Source: Polystyrenella longa (GTDB taxonomy: Bacteria > Planctomycetota > Planctomycetia > Planctomycetales > Planctomycetaceae). Taken from it: a DNA stretch of 64,000 nucleotides. Each line of letters starts with the position of its first letter. Within the stretch, counting starts at the first letter, position 1. The stretch is from contig NZ_CP036281.1 of the NCBI RefSeq assembly GCF_007750395.1, positions 2,627,001-2,691,000 of the forward strand, written 5' to 3'. The position numbers and the translations under genes are program-made. The notes under the pieces are model-generated. The model was not told the DNA's origin. It made no database searches and was given only the letters and a program-made list of their open reading frames with translations. Shown one piece after another: positions 63,401 through 64,000 of this stretch.

Positions 63401-64000
63401 ATGATGGGTCTCCTGTCCGGGTGAAGATTACCAAACAGGGAGAATCGGCCCATGTTGATTTTACGGGAACGGGGCCGGTTCTTCAGACGAACCTTAATGC
63501 CAACCGGGCGATTGTGACTGCCGCTGTATTATATGTCTTCCGTTGCATGATTGACGAAGACATTCCGCTGAACAGTGGTGTCCTCGAACCGATTACGATT
63601 AATCTGCCCGAATGCCTGCTAAGCCCTCCCGAACAGGACCGTCCTGAAGACTGTGCCGCCATTGTGGGAGGGAATGTGGAAACGAGTCAGAAAGTCGTCG
63701 ATATCCTCCTGGGTGCGCTGGGGCTGGCGGCGGCCAGTCAGGGGACAATGAACAATCTCACTTTCGGCGATGACTCTTTCGGTTACTACGAGACGATTTG
63801 CGGAGGAAGTGGTGCGACATCCGATGCGGCCGGTACGGACGCGGTACATACGCATATGACCAATACACGCATGACCGATCCGGAAGTCTTCGAGAGACGC
63901 TATCCCGTAAGATTGTGGGAGTTCTCGGTCCGCACAGGTTCTGGCGGTGCCGGGCGTTTTCCGGGAGGCGATGGGATTACTCGACGAATAGAATTTCTAC
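60412..64000 (+). CDS. 5-oxoprolinase / hydantoinase A-B fusion, cut by window edge
   Basis: 1196 complete codons read without a stop to the right edge. ATG 60412 has GGGAGAG ahead; ATG 60373 (13 codons earlier) lies in a hairpin. HyuA-like part (residues 1-740): EFWIDVGGTFTDVL, KLGTTRGTNALLTR, SIGFDMGGTSTDVSRFDG and SAGADPGPACYG, the actin-like ATPase motifs. HyuB-like part (from about 757): QLEIFNNLFASIAEQMGV, VTNDPYRGGSHLPDVTVV and SRAHHAEIGGIVPGSM. Fused members hydrolyse 5-oxoproline (or hydantoins) with ATP in the cytoplasm. Most are about 1250-1290 residues, so 60-100 residues are missing. Confidence 0.94.
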   Translation, partial: MLEFWIDVGGTFTDVLMREPKGRIHTFKTLSSGITRGSIFTQIDSQQFVDPLRQNDPSQFWIGYEIKLFDESGTLLKSSTVTGYDSSTGQISLADSILESAVTGLTYELTAGEESPVLSIRYLLGLKLDEKIPPVIVKLGTTRGTNALLTRSGARTAFITTEGFRDILLIGNQDRPRLFDLKIEKPEPLFESVVEVKERMTVEGEVLISPNLEAIRRELESLKSTGIESIAICLLHAFANSEHEEMVESVAREIGFRNITRSSQLSPLIKIISRGDTTVVDAYLNPVLQNYVSRLRSRLGDSRIQLMTSAGGLVDADHFSGKDSILSGPAGGVVGFSEVGKQAGFAKSIGFDMGGTSTDVSRFDGVFEREFETRKAGVRIVAPMLAIETVAAGGGSICDFDGVKLHVGPASAGADPGPACYGAGGPLTVTDVNLYLGKILPQYFPFQLNQEIVGIKLQEICDRITASPLGKNYTPEELAEGFQQIANANMVRAIRNISVAKGYDPAEYALISFGGAGGQHACAMARSLGMRDIVIHPYAGILSAYGIGLSDVRQFAERSLLSLYDNDFESTLDSLFAELEHEATAQVLAEGVREEQLQSPIRSLELRYCGVDSTIVVTCSEGDGDYKKQYGQLHQQRYGYQHRERDVEVVTARVEVIGRMPRPEWPVQLESTGELTSSERTPVLFAGKWETTSIYHRRELKPGNQIAGPAIVCEPTSTVLIDPGFSARIGQQGELLIKDVSQTTQFQLSAKEVDPVQLEIFNNLFASIAEQMGVTLQKTSCSTNVKERLDFSCAIFTPAGDLVVNAPHIPVHLGAMGETVRHILKDNPEIEPGDVFVTNDPYRGGSHLPDVTVVTPVHDEHSDELLFLTASRAHHAEIGGIVPGSMPPFSTNLAEEGVVIRNFKLVDRGASREAELRALLLSGPHPSRSVEDNLSDVSAQVAANQSGAIQLLDLVERYTQPVVQAYMRFIQEAAAAKMRMALRELPDGIYERTDHQDDGSPVRVKITKQGESAHVDFTGTGPVLQTNLNANRAIVTAAVLYVFRCMIDEDIPLNSGVLEPITINLPECLLSPPEQDRPEDCAAIVGGNVETSQKVVDILLGALGLAAASQGTMNNLTFGDDSFGYYETICGGSGATSDAAGTDAVHTHMTNTRMTDPEVFERRYPVRLWEFSVRTGSGGAGRFPGGDGITRRIEFL

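Noticed and set aside
7-64000. A dedicated defence system, biosynthetic cluster or prophage
   Set aside because: No restriction, toxin-antitoxin, CRISPR, PKS/NRPS or phage structural genes were found; the genes are mainly core metabolism and signalling.

Overview
This window reads as chromosomal DNA of a planctomycete, probably order Planctomycetales. The pointers are a protein of the family restricted to Planctomycetes and Verrucomicrobia (1597-2010), a CxxC zinc-ribbon membrane protein, a HARE-HTH-like small protein, a secreted sulfatase, a Tat-exported Gfo/Idh/MocA oxidoreductase, an FHA protein with a Pro/Gln/Tyr tail and a TPR lipoprotein. The taxonomy is inferred from protein character only; no rRNA is present. 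I found no tRNA, rRNA, CRISPR array, insertion sequence or prophage, so this is mostly core genome.

Layout. 1-2.0 kb: a cut-off VanZ-like protein, a small monooxygenase and conserved hypotheticals. 2.5-6.8 kb (minus strand): ricT, holB, then a tight cluster lipB-lipA-small lipoyl-fold protein. 7.3-10 kb: smpB, a membrane protein and an HDOD protein. 10.6-15.1 kb: gcvH-gcvPA-gcvPB and a LipM-type octanoyltransferase; gcvT lies apart at 48.2-49.3 kb. 15.8-22.7 kb: an FHA protein, an isoleucine-rich leader peptide plus terminator in front of citramalate synthase (cimA), valS and a bifunctional-nuclease-family protein. 22.9-30.7 kb: a thioredoxin-fold protein without cysteines, a degenerate GGDEF protein, a tail-specific protease, an ABC-2 exporter and KptA. 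30.8-35 kb (minus): ispA-dxs and an M20 peptidase. 35.2-42.3 kb: a GNAT protein, a HARE-HTH-like protein, a zinc-ribbon membrane protein, gdh with a cNMP-binding protein, and an SGNH-like protein. 42.8-54.8 kb: an MFS carrier behind a structured leader, a triple-PAS soluble chemoreceptor, gcvT, a sulfatase, a beta-propeller protein, sthA and CheX. 55.2-64 kb: an RluA-type pseudouridine synthase, Gfo/Idh/MocA, a TPR lipoprotein, a Bax-inhibitor-1 family protein and a 5-oxoprolinase-family enzyme cut by the right edge.

How the genes fit together. Lipoate supply and use dominate the first quarter: GcvH carries the lipoyl lysine, LipA inserts sulfur, and the LipM-like enzyme beside gcvPB keeps its cysteine and lysine. 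The LipB homologue next to lipA lacks both catalytic residues, and the lipoyl-fold protein coupled to lipA lacks the lysine that is normally modified. This suggests a rearranged lipoylation pathway.

The most interesting regulatory object is at 17.0-17.4 kb: a short ORF with 12 isoleucines in 48 codons, followed by an intrinsic terminator directly upstream of cimA, the first enzyme of the citramalate route to isoleucine. This is the layout of ribosome-mediated transcription attenuation. Two other control elements stand out: a perfect 12-bp inverted repeat that encloses the start codon of the ABC ATPase (28.0 kb), and a multi-hairpin leader with a terminator ahead of the MFS gene (42.6-42.75 kb).
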